Source of the DNA: Mycoplasma sp. CSL7475-4
GTDB taxonomy: Bacteria > Bacillota_I > Bacilli_A > Mycoplasmatales > Metamycoplasmataceae
Length of the DNA: 64,000 bases
Assembly (NCBI RefSeq): GCF_024834065.1
Contig: NZ_JANUYA010000004.1
Span: forward strand, 31,322 to 95,321
Direction: 5' to 3'
Made by a program: the position numbers and the translations under genes. Under the pieces are notes generated by a model, which worked only from the letters and a program-made list of their open reading frames with translations, had not been told where the DNA came from and ran no database searches. Positions 13,302 to 23,174 of the stretch are shown one piece after another (position 1 is the stretch's first letter; every line of letters begins with the position of its first letter).

Positions 13302-15972
13302 TTTTACCTCTGATATTCATTACTCTTGTACATAATGAACATAGACCATCAACTACATGATTTGGAATAAAGTGATTTCAACAACGCTCACATTTTACAG
13401 AGTCAAATGTTTCAATTTTCAACTCTTCACCAAACTCAACAATACCAACCATTAATAATTGTTTTAAATCAAGTGACTCAATGAATTTTGATTTTGGTTT
13501 TAAGGTTAACTTAACTTCATTACTTCTTTTAATTAAACCTGATTTAACAGCACTTTCAATGGCTAAATTAACTTCATCTCTAAGCTCAAAAAACTCATTT
13601 CATTGTTCAATAATTTCAACATCAACCTCTTTTTCTCTTTGTAATTTTTCAAGATGTACAGAAATTTGTTTATTTTCTTTATTGAAATTATCATATGCAT
13701 CTTCAGTTGTTGTCGGTAAAATAGGGGCCAAAATAGTGATTAGAAATTCAACAATCTCATAAAAATTAGTTAGGGTCATTTTACGGTTAATTGAGTCAAC
13801 TTCTTCAATATATAAGATGTCTTTTGTAAAGTTTAAATAAAAGCTAGATAACTCAATTACATAATTATTAATTAATTTTATTCCATTGATAAATTTGAAC
13901 TCGTCAAAAGATTTTAAAACATTGGCTCTAATTTGCTCTAATTGCTCTTTGATGAATAAATGCACGCCTTTTCTCGGTAAATTAGGGTCATATTGGAATC
14001 CATCCAAATTCCCTAGCATAAATTTAATTGTGTTTCTTATTTTTCTGTATAAATCAGAATTTTGTGTCAAGATTGAATCAGAAATTGTAATGTCATTAGT
14101 GTATTCACTATTAGCTACTCAGAAACGTAAAATATCTGCACCGTGTTTAGCAATAACTTTTAATGGATCGACAGTGTTTCCTTTTGACTTAGACATTTTT
14201 TCGCCTTTACCGTCTAAAACAAAACCATGTGACATTAAGTTTTTATATGGTGGAACAGAGCGAAAAGCAACAGAGTTTATTAACGATGAATTGAATCAAC
14301 CACGATATTGGTCACTACCTTCAAGGTATAAATCATATGGCGGTTCAACGTTTTCGTCGATTTCAACAGCCAACGAAGTAGATCCAGAGTCAAATCAAAC
14401 ATCCATGATATCCATTTCTTTAGTATAGCCTTTGCCTCTAAATTCTTCTGGTAGCAATTCATCAGCTTCTTTTTCTCATCAAATATCAGCACCGTTATTT
14501 TCTATTAAATCAATAATATGATCAAAAATTTGTGCATTAAATACTGGTTTTTGGTCTTGATCATAGAAAATAATCAACGGAACACCTCATGTTCTTTGAC
14601 GTGAAATAGTTCAATCATGGTTATTTTGAATCATGTTTGTTAAACGTTTTTTAGCTCATTCAGGGTAAGTATTAACTTTATTTAATTGAGCCAAAATTTC
14701 ATCTCTAATTTTGTCAATAGAAACAAATCATTGTGGAGTACCTCTGAATAAGATTGGTTTGTGAGTTCTTCAATCGTGAGGATACGAGTGATTGATTGTT
14801 GTTGCGTGGATCAATAATTTTTGTTCTTCTAAATATTCAGTTATTGATTTATCAGCTTTTGAATAAAATTGATTTTCGTATTTGCCACCTTCAGAATTAA
14901 TTTTTCCATCATCAGCAATATGCATAATCATATTTAATGAGTTTTTTTGCCCAATTAAAAAGTCATCCTCACCGAATAAAGGGGCAATATGAACTAAACC
15001 TGTACCAGATTCAAGAATAACATGGTGTCCAATAACTACTGGAGCTTCATTAGAATTAATTGGACTGGTATAAATAGTGCCGACTAAATCTTTTGATTTT
15101 AAAACTTCAATTGTTTTGTATTGTTTTCAGTCAAAAATATGAGTTACTTTATCAACCAATTCTGTCGCAATAACATATCTTTGCCCTTCGAATTCAACAA
15201 GTGAATAATCGAAATTTTCCCCAATAGCAACACCGGCGTTAGCAATTAAAGTTCATGGTGTTGTTGTTCAAATAATTAATTTATCTCCCGGTTTTAATTT
15301 ATCATTGACCGGTTTAGTAATTTCGAATGCAACATAGATAGAAGGACTATCAATATCTTTATACTCAACTTCGGCTTCAGCAAGTGCAGATTGTGACGAT
15401 GGAGATCAAAATACAGGTTTTAAACCTTTATAAACAAGTCCATCCAGAACCATTTTTTTAAATAAACGAAGTTGTTGCGCCACAAATTTTGGATCAAGTG
15501 TAACATAATACTTATTGAAATCAGTAAGAAGTTGCATTTGTTTAAATTGTTCCATTTGAATATTAACTTGACTCAAAGCGTATTCTTTGGCTTTTTTACG
15601 TAAATCAAGTGGCGATAATTCATTTTTACTTAAATGAGCATCTTGCAACATTTTGTGTTCAATTGGTAAACCGTGAGTATCTCATCCAGGAACATATGGA
15701 GAATAAAAACCATTCATCGATTTGTAACGGACAATAATATCTTTTAAAATTTTATTCAGTGCATGACCTATATGTAAATTACCATTTGCATACGGAGGCC
15801 CATCATGCAGTATAAATTTTTCGTTACCTTTATTTTGTTCTAATACTTTTTGATATAGCTCATTTTGTAATCATTTTTCACGATACTCAGGTTCTTTTTT
15901 AACTAAATTAGCCCTCATTTCGAAATTTGTTTTCGGCATATTAAGTGTATCTTTGTAATTTTTTTCTGACAT
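13294..15972 (-). CDS. ileS: Isoleucyl-tRNA synthetase
   Basis: Charges tRNA-Ile; 892 aa. Class I motif [20 protein letters not shown] near residue 50 and KMSKSKGN near 595. The editing (CP1) domain lies between them. The C-terminus keeps a zinc finger with CERCW and CSLC near residues 860-885. Many Trp codons are TGA. SD-like GGAGTC 4 nt before ATG. The upstream region (15973-16035) is AT-rich with no T-box specifier structure that I can see, so T-box control is not supported. Confidence 0.97.
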
Positions 15973-16040
15973 ATGACTCCTTATTGTTAATTAATATCTA
16001 AAATTATATTAAAAATTAATATTAATATAAACATTAAAAT

Positions 16041-16067
16041 AAAAACAACAAGTTTTAACTTGCTGTT
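16041..16067 (-). terminator. Terminator of the SirTM-type operon
   Basis: Minus strand AACAGCAAGT/ACTTGTTGTT stem (one G·T pair) with T tail, just after the oxidoreductase stop codon. Confidence 0.75.
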
Positions 16068-16070
16068 TGA

Positions 16071-17252
16071 TTATTTATTATTAGCATTTGTCTCAAGAAT
16101 ATTCAATGTTTCGCTCGGAATTGTTTCACAATAGCCAAACATATTGACAACGCCGGCAAATGAATTTTCTGGTATTGCCAATTGAGCTAACTGTTCTTTT
16201 TTAACAGTTAATTCAATCTTTTCAATCTCATTTTGCTCAATTTTTTGGACAAATTCAGGATCAGCTACAAACACTGAACTCAAACCAACTAAATCACTAT
16301 ATTTGAAAGCTTCAAGACATTTATCAGGAGTATTTATCCCGCCACTAGATATAACAGGAATACGACCATTAACATGTTCGTATATCACTTTATTAACTAA
16401 TTCACCTTTGTGTTTTGATTCTGAACGAACTTTATTCAAATATATGTCGTGTCCTCAACTAGCAATTGCTAGGTAAGAAATTTTTCCTTTTTCAATTATA
16501 GAATCAATTAATTGGTTAAATTCATCTATTGTATAACCTAACTCGCCACCATATGTTTCTTCAGGAGTTGCTCTGAAACCGAAAATAAAATCTTTAGGTG
16601 CGTATTTGTCAATAACATCACGTATTGAACTCACTATTTCTAGCGCCAATCTTGAACGGTTTTCAAAATTTTCAGCCGAATAAATATCTTTACGTTTATT
16701 GACAATTTTACTGAAAAATGTTTGAATCAGTAGTCTTTGTGCCATTGAGATTTCAATACCATTGAAACCAGCTTTAATGGCACGTTTTGCGGCATCAGAA
16801 TAAGCTTTAACCACGTTTTTAATTTGGTCAATACTCATTTCGTATACATCATGTTTAAAAGGTCAATTATTGTGTTCTTCTGAAGGTCCGTAGGTGTAGC
16901 CGAATTTTTTTAACGCAATTTTCGCAAATTTACCAGCGTGAGCTAATTGTAAAATAACTCTATTTTCTTTAGTTTTCATAGCGTTAGCTAATTGTGTTAA
17001 TGATTCAATATCATCATCAGTTTTTGCACTATATCCGAATTCAAATAATTGTCCAAAATCATCAAAATACGCACCGCCAGTAACTTGAAGAGGTGCTGAA
17101 TAAGCACGACGTTTAGCATAGGCAATTTCTTGTGGTGTCATTTTACCGTCAATAGTTGTTAAATTCAATGTCATTGGCGAAAGAACAAATCTATTTTTTA
17201 ACTCAAAACCATTAATTGTCAGTGGTTTAAAAAGTTCAGTATATTTACTCAT
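16071..17252 (-). CDS. NADH:flavin oxidoreductase, old yellow enzyme family
   Basis: FMN-dependent TIM-barrel oxidoreductase, 393 aa. N-terminus LFKPLTINGFELKNRFVLSP is the classic family start. Further marks: QLAHAGKFA near 100, AAKRAIKAGFNGIEIS near 165, GFRATPEE near 225, and GRIPVISSGGINTPDKC near 300 (phosphate-binding end of the barrel). The substrate is unknown. It is last in a five-gene operon with a lipoate ligase, a SirTM-type sirtuin, a GcvH-like carrier and a luciferase-like monooxygenase. An OYE-type gene is a recurrent partner in SirTM operons, where a role in redox stress is proposed. Start ATG overlaps the previous stop by 1 nt (TAATG). Confidence 0.88.
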
Positions 17253-18292
17253 TATTCAACCTCATCTAAAATAATATCAACAATCTCATTAACGTTTAAT
17301 TCATTGAAGAAATATGATTGAAAATCTGCTTTTTCAAACGCCTTCGCCAATTCTTCACGAATCATTTTAACACCCAATAAATTATTCTCTAAAATTGAAA
17401 GATCTTTTTTAGTGAAAAAGTCACCTGAAATTTTAATTTTCTCAATTTTGCTTTTCTCAACATCTATTGAAAAATTCACAGTACCAATCGACAATCTTGC
17501 GTCCCTGTTATAAGAATAACGTGGGCTTAATCCAAATGTCCAATCTCAATTTTTGTATCTTGTATTTACTAAATTATCAATCTCAGATCAATCTTTTTCA
17601 CTCAATTCATATCTTTTTACTTTAGATAAATCATCTGTATTAAATAATCTTTTTATAAAAATGTCTTTAAACTCAAAAATATCTAAGTTTTTAAATTCAT
17701 CATCTAAATACTCGCTTAGTGCAGCGACTCTTTGTCTCACAGATTTGATGCCTTTTGACTCGATTTTTTTTCGGTTTGGATTCAAAATGTCAATCATCGC
17801 ATCATAATCAACGTTATAAAGCAATGTGTTGCCGCCATAAATTACATCATTAACCAGCATCATTGCTGCACCAGAAACTTTTCGTCCGTCAATAGTTAAA
17901 TCATTTTTGCCAGTTTGGGTAACATTTTTTGCTCCCATATCTTTTAAAATTTTAATTGTCGGGTCGTAAAATTTTTGAAAGTTGCCAATGATTGACTCAT
18001 TGTCTTTAAATGGTATAAGATAGCAAATATTGCATGAATTTGAATCAATATAAATAGCTCCGCCGCCTGTATTTCTACGGACTATGTCAATCTTTTTATC
18101 GTGTAGATATTTAAAATTAACTTCGACTTCAGGATTTTGAAAATATCCGATTTGTACGTGTGGATCAACGATACCAGGGAAAACAATTGTATCATCCAAT
18201 TTTAGGTTATTCATTGCTCAAACTTGAATAGCTAATCAATAAGCACCATCTTTAATATATTTACCATTTCTAATTGGTTCTACTAGAATCAT
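17252..18292 (-). CDS. lplA: Lipoate-protein ligase, LplA2-like
   Basis: Attaches lipoate to a carrier lysine; 346 aa. Motif RRNTGGGAIYIDSNSCNICYL (near 75) is the ligase RRxxGGGxVYxD site, and GKNDLTIDGRKVSGAAM (near 135) is the lipoate/AMP site, with the catalytic Lys expected there. A C-terminal accessory domain is present (from about residue 250). Next to GcvH-like and SirTM genes it corresponds to LplA2, which modifies the GcvH-like protein in the known Firmicutes system. Start overlaps the sirtuin gene by 23 nt. No octanoyl or lipoyl synthase is in the window, so scavenged lipoate is the likely substrate. Confidence 0.9.
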
Positions 18293-19145
18293 TTTGTTCC
18301 TTTACTAAGTAATCTATAACTTCTCTTATATCAGTGTTAACAACAATTGTTCGATCTTTTATTTCTTTAGGGATACGGTAACTACGATTATTCATTGCAA
18401 TATATAAAGAATTTTTGTATTGTTGAGTCATATCTCAAAATGGATGTTTAATTAACATTGGTGTTGAATAACCAACACCAATTTCTCAAAATAATATTTT
18501 TTTGTTTTTGTGTTTATCAATGAAATCTAGATAACGTTTCTTTTCGGCAAAAAATTGTTCGTCTTCTACCATGCCTTTTTCTTTTAATCTTTTATTGACT
18601 TCTAAAAAATCACCACACATCGGACAGCGGGGAATAATATCTAAAGGAACCTTCATATTTTTTTGTTTAATAATCATCTCCTTTACCGCATCATCCATTG
18701 AGTATCTTTTATTGTGACACATTGATTTGCATTGCAATAAATTGTATTTACCTTGGATGTAGAATATTTTTTGATCGTCAAAATTCGCCGCTTCTAAAGC
18801 GTTGTCTGAATTAGTGGTGATAATAAAAAAGTTTTTGTTATCTAAAAATTTTTTTAAATTTATAAAACTGTGGCTAGCAGGCTGATTAAAGTAATTTAAT
18901 TCCATAAATCTGCTGTGAAATGCTCAGTAATTTTGTATATCATCAAAATGATAAACACTCGCCTGCAACATGTCTAAAAATTTGAATTCTTCAATAAAAT
19001 CACTGAAGTTTTGCTCAAATCTTGTACCAGTATAACCAATTCCGTCAGCACTTGTCATACCTGAACCAATACCTAAAACAATTGCATCTGCTTCGTTTAT
19101 CAATTTTAGTAATTCACTATTATTTTTAATATCGTTATTTCACAT
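18270..19145 (-). CDS. SirTM-type sirtuin, predicted protein ADP-ribosyltransferase
   Basis: 291 aa NAD-dependent sirtuin fold. Rossmann start AIVLGIGSGMTSADGIGY (21-38), TTNSDN (110-115, the TQNxD site), zinc cysteines C139/C143 and C174/C177 (PRCPMCG). The usual catalytic His of the HG motif is Gln here (IQGKYNLLQC, Q131). That His-to-Gln change is typical of SirTM, which ADP-ribosylates lipoylated GcvH-L rather than deacetylating. The neighbours are exactly those of SirTM operons. Missing: a macrodomain gene, which normally removes the mark. First codons ATG-TGA (Met-Trp) at 19145. Confidence 0.88.
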
Positions 19146-19147
19146 AA

Positions 19148-19489
19148 TTAAAAGTCTTCTAAAGCTTCAAAAACATCTTTTTCAATATCTGAAAGTTTCA
19201 TGATTCAATTTAATTTATCATCTGCTGAGCTAATTAATTTTGGATCAGTTTTGGCAGCTTCGTTTCATTCAACAACCTTAGCATCTAGTGGCATTTTCAA
19301 TGTTAAGACTGCTTTAGATGCTTCAAGTGATGCAAATTCATCATTTGCTTTTAATTCTGCTTTATCAGTGTTTTTGAATTGTAAAAATCCAATTGTACCG
19401 ATATCATCTTGCATTTCAGGAGTCATTCTTAAGTAATATAAATTTGATTCTACTTTTTCAATAATTAGATATTTTGCTATTTTTTTCAT
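19148..19489 (-). CDS. GcvH-like lipoyl carrier protein (GcvH-L)
   Basis: 113 aa lipoyl-domain protein. The lipoylated lysine is K59 in LEASKAVLTLKMPL, with the GcvH-type surroundings (GFLQF before, AKVVEWN after). No glycine-cleavage genes P or T are nearby, so it is the GcvH-L of SirTM operons: modified by LplA2 and then target of the sirtuin. A C-terminal WIMKLSDI matches the end of GcvH proteins. SD GGAG. Overlaps the upstream monooxygenase by 13 nt and is followed 2 nt later by the sirtuin gene. Confidence 0.88.
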
Positions 19490-20469
19490 CTTTTCTCCGT
19501 TTCTTTATAAAAATCTGCAACATATTTTAATGCTAATTTTCTATCTTGTTGTTTCGACATAGTTGGTAAAAGTAACAAGTGATTTGCATTAATTTTTTTG
19601 CAAAATTGATCTAGGCCTTTAACATCAGCAACTGAGTTAATTACAAATATATTTCTATAAAATCTTTGAAAATCAGTATCATTGACGTATTTTTCTTCGT
19701 TTAAATCAGCAAACTCAGGATAGTATTCGAATTCGTTTCAATTGTTAGAGCCTTTTCTAAAAGCGGCAAGAGTTTTTCTGTTTTGCTCGGCTTCAATTTC
19801 GTTAGAACCGCTAACAACATTCACACAAACTCCGATATTAGTAGGCTTTGTTCCTCATTTTTTTTCGTAAGTTTTTATATATGCATCAATAACAATTTGA
19901 GAATATATTATTGATGGATTTAAGAATCAGCCGTAAATAATGTCAAATTTATTTTCAGCAGCAAAAATTGCACTTTGTTCTGAGGTAATTAACAATACAG
20001 GTGTAGTCGCTTTGTCATTTTTCGGATTTACTTTAATAGTTTCATTGTTTTTGTTATTGAGAAAATGGACTACTTTTTCAATCTTTTTATTGTAACTTTC
20101 ACTATTTTGTGAGTTAAACAATGTTTGAACCTCGTCAGTGCCCGGATTGCTACCAAAACCAAAAATAAATCGGTTAGGGTTTAGTATATTCAATGTGTTA
20201 ATTTGCTCAGCAATTGAATATGGCTGATAATTTTTTAACATTATTCCCCCACAACCGATTTTGATTTTGCTAGTGTGATTGGCCAAATGATTTAGAAGTA
20301 TAAGTGGATAAGAAATAATCAATGCATTAACATTGTGTTGCTCACTAACTCAAAAAGAATCATAATTTAATTCTTCAGCGTATTTGCACAAATCAATAAT
20401 TTCTTGATATGTTTTTTTATAGTTTTTTTCTTTGGTTAATAACCCATGTTCTAATACACCTAACTTCAT
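19477..20469 (-). CDS. Luciferase-like monooxygenase (flavin-dependent)
   Basis: Bacterial-luciferase-like TIM barrel, 330 aa. MKLGVLEHGLL at the start, YAEELNYDSFWVSEQHN (about 30-46), KIKIGCGGIMLKNYQPYSIAEQINTLNILNPNRFIFGFG (about 70-108), and ITSEQSAIFAAENKFDIIYGWF (about 158-179) fit the 'MsnO8/LLM class' pattern. Electron donor and substrate unknown. First gene of the SirTM operon, where an LLM gene is a known partner. No SD: TATAAT (20482-20477) ends 7 nt before the ATG, so it is probably translated from a leaderless mRNA. The C-terminus runs 13 nt into the GcvH-like gene. Confidence 0.87.
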
Positions 20470-20476
20470 AATATGA

Positions 20477-20482
20477 ATTATA
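20477..20482 (-). promoter_or_regulatory. -10 box of the SirTM-type operon (leaderless start)
   Basis: TATAAT on the minus strand, separated by TCATATT (7 nt) from the ATG. Transcription would start at or within a base or two of the start codon. No clear -35; the upstream region is T-rich. Confidence 0.6.
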
Positions 20483-20505
20483 AACCTCACGGGAAAATAT
20501 GAAAA

Positions 20506-20539
20506 AAAACACTATTTAATTATTTAAAAATAGTGTTTT
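20506..20539. terminator. Hairpin terminator after ribF
   Basis: AAAACACTATTT (20506-20517)/AAATAGTGTTTT (20528-20539) perfect 12-bp stem with T/A runs on both sides. It separates the ribF unit from the SirTM operon promoter. Confidence 0.85.
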
Positions 20540-20548
20540 TAGGAATAT

Positions 20549-21415
20549 TTATTTCAATAAAAATGCAAAGTATTCTTTTGCTCGCTTAAAGTCATCATCA
20601 TTGCTTTCTTGTTGCGAATTTATAAAGAAAGGACGTAGGAATGAATGAACAATTATTTGACACTCATGTTTAGATAATGATGTTCATTGAAAGTCTATCA
20701 TTTCAATTTGACGCTTGTTATCATTTGTTATAAGTAGTAAAGCATAATATGATGTGTCTTCAATAATTATATTGACGCTATAGACTCCTGGACGCATAGG
20801 AACTAAATCTTGATCAAATTCAATATTTAGGACATCGCTTTGCTTATAAACTCGAGCATTAAAACCGTATTTGTAAAGGTTTAATAAATTCACTAAATCA
20901 ATATCGCCAGCAATTAATGCCTCTTTTATAAATGAAGTAGAAACTTTTTGTTCATTATTCAATTTCATAATATCAATTGAATGAATTTTATTTTTAAATC
21001 TCGCTTTTAGAGTTTTAACATCGCCGCTACCATTAATTCCGTATTTAAAATCCGCTCCGATAACAATATCAAAATCGTCTTGTTTATCAATGATTAAATC
21101 TATAAAATCATCTGGACTTAAACCACGAATAAGCTTATAGTCTAATTTCAATGCGTGTTTAAACCCAAGATGAGCAAATGAATTCAATCTAAACATGTGG
21201 TCAGTAAATTTCTTGCCGGCATTTTTAGGCATTTGTTCAACATCGCTAAAATAAACAATAACTATATCACGAGGATTGTTTATGTCTGAATTAATTTCTT
21301 TTGCTTTTTCATACAATAAATTATGACCTGCATGAAATGACTCAAAAGAACCAATCATAAAGATTGGTTTATTGAGTTTAGGTAAATTTTTTAAGTTATA
21401 TATATATAAAGACAT
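20549..21415 (-). CDS. ribF: Bifunctional riboflavin kinase/FAD synthetase homologue (RibF), kinase half divergent
   Basis: 288 aa. The N-terminal adenylyltransferase domain is clear: PIFMIGSFESFHAGHNLLYEKA (HxGH nucleotide motif near 31), DIVIGADFKYG near 140, and KVSTSFIKEAL near 180 (ISSSxIR equivalent). The C-terminal 105 residues should be the flavokinase domain, but the GxxLGFPTAN motif is not visible; only a GVYSVNI-like strand remains. The protein may make FAD from FMN and have little or no kinase activity. The last residues follow a TGA read as Trp. Heads the minus-strand unit ending in the 20506 terminator. Confidence 0.8.
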
Positions 21416-21429
21416 AGATATATTATAAA

Positions 21430-22272
21430 TTAATTAATTAGTTCTAATTCTTTTAATTTTAAATATGCACCATCAACTTTTACACTTTTAGCAATATCAT
21501 TTGCTAATTTTTTCAATGATTCATCAGCTTCTTCCATAACAACACCTCAAGCAGCATTTGAAACCATTTCAACATCGTTTGAACTGTCTCCAAAAGCAAT
21601 AACATTGTGTGTATTACTCAACTTTAAATGATTTGCTAATCAGTCAATAGTGTGTGATTTAGTAACACCTTTTGGGCAAATAAACAAACCACGATGTCAT
21701 GTTGAATTAATTTCAACATCTAGATTATTTTCTTCAATAATTGCTTTAATCTCTTTAACGACAATGTCGGTTTCTTCTTGATTATTTGTTTGAATTGTGA
21801 TTATATGTAAGTGTTCTTTGTCGATAGCTTCAAAGTCCATAGGACGCATTTTAGCGTGGTGTGGTCTCAAAAATCAAGTATCTAAGTTCATGCCAGGTGT
21901 GTGATAACATCAATCTAAATCAGTAATAGTTAGTCCCCTTGACTGAGGAATTGTTTTTAAAGCCTCGTAAATTATACGTAGATCATGCAATGATATTGTT
22001 CTTTCGTAAATTATTGTTTCTTTTTTAAGATCGTAAACAAACATACCATTAGCACCAATAAAATAGTCTAAGTCGGGTGTTTTATTCATTAATTCTCCGA
22101 TGGTAATGAACTCTCTGGCGGTGGCCAAAACGCTGTAAATACCACTATTTTTTAATGCCTTAAACATTTTTGTCACATTATCGCTAAATTCTAGTTGTTC
22201 ATATGGCAATAAAGTTCCATCAATATCAAATGCAGCCAATTTAATGTTAGCTTTTAGTTTGGTTTTAGTCAT
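21430..22272 (-). CDS. Cof-type HAD family phosphatase
   Basis: 280 aa haloacid-dehalogenase hydrolase with a C2B cap, likely acting on sugar phosphates or flavin/nucleotide phosphates. Catalytic DxDGT motif AAFDIDGTLLPY (residues 13-24), motif II LATARE near 49, motif III/IV GVTKSHTIDWLA near 203 and IAFGDSSNDVEM near 225. Substrate cannot be told. It lies between truB and ribF; HAD phosphatases near ribF are common in mycoplasmas. SD AAGGAG. Confidence 0.9.
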
Positions 22273-22281
22273 CTTAACTCC

Positions 22282-23124
22282 TTACAAACGATTACCGAAA
22301 AGTTTTTTTACTTTTAAATAATTGTTTTTGATTTCAACAATGCCTAGAGCCAATTTTGATTGCGATTTATTGTAAAGCACATATTCACCATCATTAGCAA
22401 TATAAGTAATTATTTTTCCTTTACTTAAATTGTCTAATTGCTCTGAATTTACTTCCAATGAATCAATACTCAAAAAAGGAAGGATATTAATTATAGCAAT
22501 ATAATTTTGATTTGCTAAAATATTTTTCTCAAGACCACTAATTTCAACTCTTTCTAGTTCCGCCATAAATGAATAAGTATTGAAAGCTAAACCTAGATCA
22601 TTTGCTAATGATCTAATATAGGTTCCATTGCTTACTCTTAATTTAACTTTTAACTGTTGTTTTGCAAAATCAAAGTCAATAAATTCAACATCGCTTACTT
22701 CAATTTTTTGTGGCTTTAATTCTACATCAATATTTTTGCGGGCTAAATCATAACTACGCACGCCATTGACTTTTTTAGCACTGAAAACCGGTGGAATTTG
22801 TGATGTTTGTTCTTTGAGTCATTGCAGAGCTTTTTCAATGTTTTTTTCAGTAAAAAGATTGCTTGATCTATTCGTTATTTCCCCCTCAGCATCATAGGTA
22901 GAAGTGGAGTTGCCAAATTGTATAGTAGTGATGTATGTTTTATGTTTATCTGCGATATAAGGCAGTAACTTTGTGTCTTCGTCAGTAGCAATTAACAACA
23001 AACCTGACGCTAGCGGGTCTAAAGTACCACTATGACCACATTTTTTTATTTTTAGTTCGTGTTGAAAATTTTTAATATGTTTAAACGATGATATACCTTT
23101 GGGTTTATTTAATAAAAAAAACAT
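22282..23124 (-). CDS. truB: tRNA pseudouridine-55 synthase
   Basis: 280 aa. Converts U55 of tRNA to pseudouridine. Starts FLLNKPKGISS, then the catalytic motif CGHSGTLDPLASGLLLIATDE (about 33-53, catalytic Asp in TLDPLA), KTYITTIQFGNSTSTYDAEGE near 65, IPPVFSAKKVNGVRSYDLAR near 108, and VSNGTYIRSLANDLG near 160. All expected TruB motifs are present. SD AAGGAG. In many Firmicutes truB is coupled to ribF, as here with one HAD gene between. Confidence 0.97.
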
Positions 23125-23140
23125 TTTTGGTCTCCTTAAA

Positions 23141-23166
23141 ATAATAAATATCGCCGAAGCGATATT
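23141..23166 (-). terminator. Terminator after secDF
   Basis: AATATCGC-TTCG-GCGATATT (23166-23147): an 8-bp stem closed by a UUCG-type tetraloop, then a T-rich tail on the minus strand. Confidence 0.8.
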
Positions 23167-23174
23167 GAAAATAA

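Noticed and set aside
13481..14428. Plus-strand frames of 93 and 180 codons
   Set aside because: They lie opposite ileS, whose motifs are clear on the minus strand; no SD and no recognisable protein.
15973..16035. T-box leader for ileS
   Set aside because: The short AT-rich upstream region has no specifier loop or TGGNACCGCG-like sequence.
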